A program made the translations under genes and the position numbers. Below are positions 61,553 to 64,000 of a stretch of DNA of 64,000 nucleotides, piece after piece (within the stretch, counting starts at the first letter, position 1; every line of letters starts with the position of its first letter). The notes beneath the pieces are model-generated. The model saw only the letters and a list, made by a program, of their open reading frames with translations, did not search any database and was not told the origin of the DNA. Source of the stretch: Ahaetulla prasina (lineage: Eukaryota > Chordata > Lepidosauria > Squamata > Colubridae); contig NC_080541.1 in NCBI RefSeq assembly GCF_028640845.1, positions 162,985,502 through 163,049,501 on the forward strand. The letters run 5' to 3'.

Positions 61553-64000
61553 CTAAGAGACTTTGTTCAGAGGTACCTACATTGATTGGTCATGTTTTCC
61601 CCACCCAAATACTCATCCGGCCTAACTCGGCTTGACTTTCCAATCTAAGCAAGGTTGGCCAAATCCTACATCATCTGAAAAGTGTAGACCACAGACTTGC
61701 TGGTCATAGCAGTTGCCTTATATACTATTAGTTTCTCCATTAAAAAGGCTATGCTCTGAAATTGCTCTGAAGGGGATTCAAAGTACCATTGGCTGGAGAT
61801 AATGGGCATTGTAGTCCCACACATCTGGATCATGGAAAACTGGATCATGGTAACTTAGTAATGCATTTTATAAATTTAGTCAATATAAGGAGGTTTTAAA
61901 AATGTTATTATTTGTTGTTATTTATTTATTTATTTATTATTATTTATTTAGTTACCTTTCTGCATTTCTTTCTATCTAAATCTTTTTTGCATTTGAAAAT
62001 TGAAGCTGGTTATAAGATAGGATTTGTTATCTTTGTTACAATATCTTTCTTAATTTTTTTAATAATTTTAATACATTCCTAGAGTCAAACCTATACATGT
62101 ATATTCAAAAGTAATCCCCAGTATGTTCAATATGGCTGATACTGTGATTTATTTCTCAGAAATAAATTCCAATAGCATGATATAAGATTGAAACTTTGCA
62201 TTGCAACCCCATGCATGTCTACTCAGAGGTAAACTCCTCAGAGTTCAGTAGGACTTAGCCTCAGAAAACTGAAAACAACATTGTGGTCTCACTTCCCTTT
62301 GAAGACTGAACCACTCTTGAAATTATTTTGTAAGAAACTAAGTTTGGGCTGTATCGATTTTGTGTGGCATTTTTTGCTTTAGGTGAGATTTTAATCTGTC
62401 TAGCAGAGAAATGCTACTTAGTGGGAAGAAAAATGGTTAGTCCTCCATTATTCTTTTGGCCTCTGAATATTGTAGGCTATAATGCTTTTTTCACTGTATA
62501 AAATTTGGTCATCTTAATCTTTGGCCTAGCAGTAGTTAAGATGTCAATTTTAAAATACAACATTAGGGGTATGTAACGTCATAGTTTACAGTAATGTTAG
62601 ATATTTTGAAAGCAAACAATGTTTCAAGTGTGGTTTAATGTTCTATATTTTCTAGATTAAATGTTACTTATCAAATTGACTGTGATACTCATTTATAAAA
62701 AATATATACATGAATATCTTCAATTATATTCAAAATCAACTATACAAATGCATTCAGACATACACTAGCTTACCAAATTGCATTCCTTTCAGGATTGCCT
62801 CATGAACTTGGATCCAATTGTTGTATGCTCTTATTTCTTATAGTTTTTTTTCAGCGAGCCTTACAATAATATAGGAATATGAATATCAAGTGAAGTGAAA
62901 CCTTAAATTATAAAATGTTATCAGTACTGTGTTCTTACATGACTACAAATGCTCAGAAAGAATACCTGTTTCTTTTCTTTCAGACATGTAATGGTTATTT
63001 AAAATAAAACAGGGTGTGGGAAGGCACAACTGAGGCGATTAATAGCAATTACTTTTAAAGAGGTGTAAATAACTTGCTATCCAGACATTACAAATATCCA
63101 GGTGCTCTCTATGTGCTGATGACAACAAAATTGAAAAGAAAGACGGTAATAATTCTGACTGGTTTTCTCTGCAGAAGATATTGATTATTTGTGTGTGGTG
63201 AAGATTTGGAAAATTCAATTAAAGGAGTTGTGCAAAGGTTTCATAAATTTTCCTTGTACAGCGTGTACACAGACAATGTTGCGTATTAAATCAATGCAGC
63301 ACTTCACAATATATTTTCTTTGAAACATAAAAATAAATAACATTTAAACAGTTCTGCTTACTACAGAAACAAGTTTTATTTTCTGTGAAGCATTTAGTCA
63401 TGTGCTATCACTGACTCATACACATTTGCCAGCTGTAACAAATTTTATAGACATTTTCTCCAGAGACATAGTTCATGTACTATGAATTTTTAAATGAGCA
63501 AATGGTGAAGAGGAGATGTCAGCAATATAAAAATTGATCAGTTAAAAGATAAAAGCATAAGTAAAGAGATTTGTATGGTAGTCTTAATAGGTTTTATTAA
63601 ATAAAAATACTATAAAAAGAACCATAATGAATAGTCTAAAGATTTTAACTGTGCTTGAGGGTTATGAAGAAAAATTATTCTGGCGCATTTAAGAAAAAAG
63701 AGGTTTTATATCAGCAGTCAAGTGACCATTTTTTCCCGCTATCTCCGCTTTCCCTATCCACTTTGGAGTTGCACGTGGCTTAAAATGCTCTAACTTTGCA
63801 TGCACTTGCAAAAATCAAAGCAAAAATCCAGAATAAACTTTTAGAGAGCTCATGGTGTCTTGTGATTCTTATTGAGATTCTTATTGACTTTACCCAATAG
63901 TTACAAATGTCGCTTGAAGCTGAACATTCCATGTTACCTCTGGAAATTATCTTCCTACTTTTTCTTGGAGACAAAAAAGGAGGAGGGAAAGTGAAAAAAG
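61553..64000. other. Right-end sequence with nothing recognised
   Basis: AT-rich sequence. A TTTCTTTTCTTTCAG acceptor-like motif at about 62970-62984 and several AATAAA motifs are present, but no exon of a known gene could be supported on either strand. Confidence 0.4.

Noticed and set aside
62960..62995. Alternative terminal exon after TTTCTTTTCTTTCAG
   Set aside because: In phase it adds only two residues before a stop. It is 9 kb from exon 8 and has no other support, but it cannot be excluded without transcripts.

Overview
The window is eukaryotic: nuclear DNA of a squamate reptile, most likely a snake. Evidence: two genes with spliced, vertebrate-type exons; long introns; and a dense repeat load typical of snakes. 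That load includes LINE copies ending in AGAAT/ATTCT pentanucleotide arrays, CR1 and L2-type fragments, tRNA-derived SINEs, Penelope-like elements and many small hAT-type MITEs. There are no operons and no bacterial features. The species cannot be named from the sequence alone.

Layout. (1) 1-8856: part of PGM1 intron 1 (gene on the minus strand), with repeats but no further PGM1 exon. (2) 8540-9250: CpG island containing PGM1 exon 1 (8857-9102, minus). (3) 9103-28895: intergenic, rich in nested transposons, including an hAT-type element with a perfect 8-bp target duplication (12105-13143) and a solo LTR with a 5-bp duplication (24532-25130). (4) 28890-29240: GC-rich divergent promoter region. 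A short minus-strand exon-like block sits at 28896-28963, and ITGB3BP (CENP-R) exon 1 starts on the plus strand at 29232. (5) 29240-59375: ITGB3BP. I traced nine coding exons whose splice phases all close into one 198-codon frame; the ninth is a weaker call. Its introns hold nested LINEs, a Penelope-like element with inverted terminal copies (intron 7), a local duplication (intron 1) and an ankyrin-like gene fossil. (6) 59376-64000: downstream sequence with no recognised gene.

How the genes relate: PGM1 (glucose-phosphate interconversion, cytosol) and ITGB3BP/CENP-R (kinetochore CENP-O/P/Q/U/R group and nuclear-receptor coregulator) are linked neighbours and do not form a functional pathway. 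From memory, the human order is ITGB3BP-EFCAB7-PGM1. EFCAB7 would be expected on the minus strand between 9.1 and 29.2 kb, but I recognise no EFCAB7 exon there. That absence is the main biological question this window raises. Most other open frames in the window are transposon remnants or chance frames.
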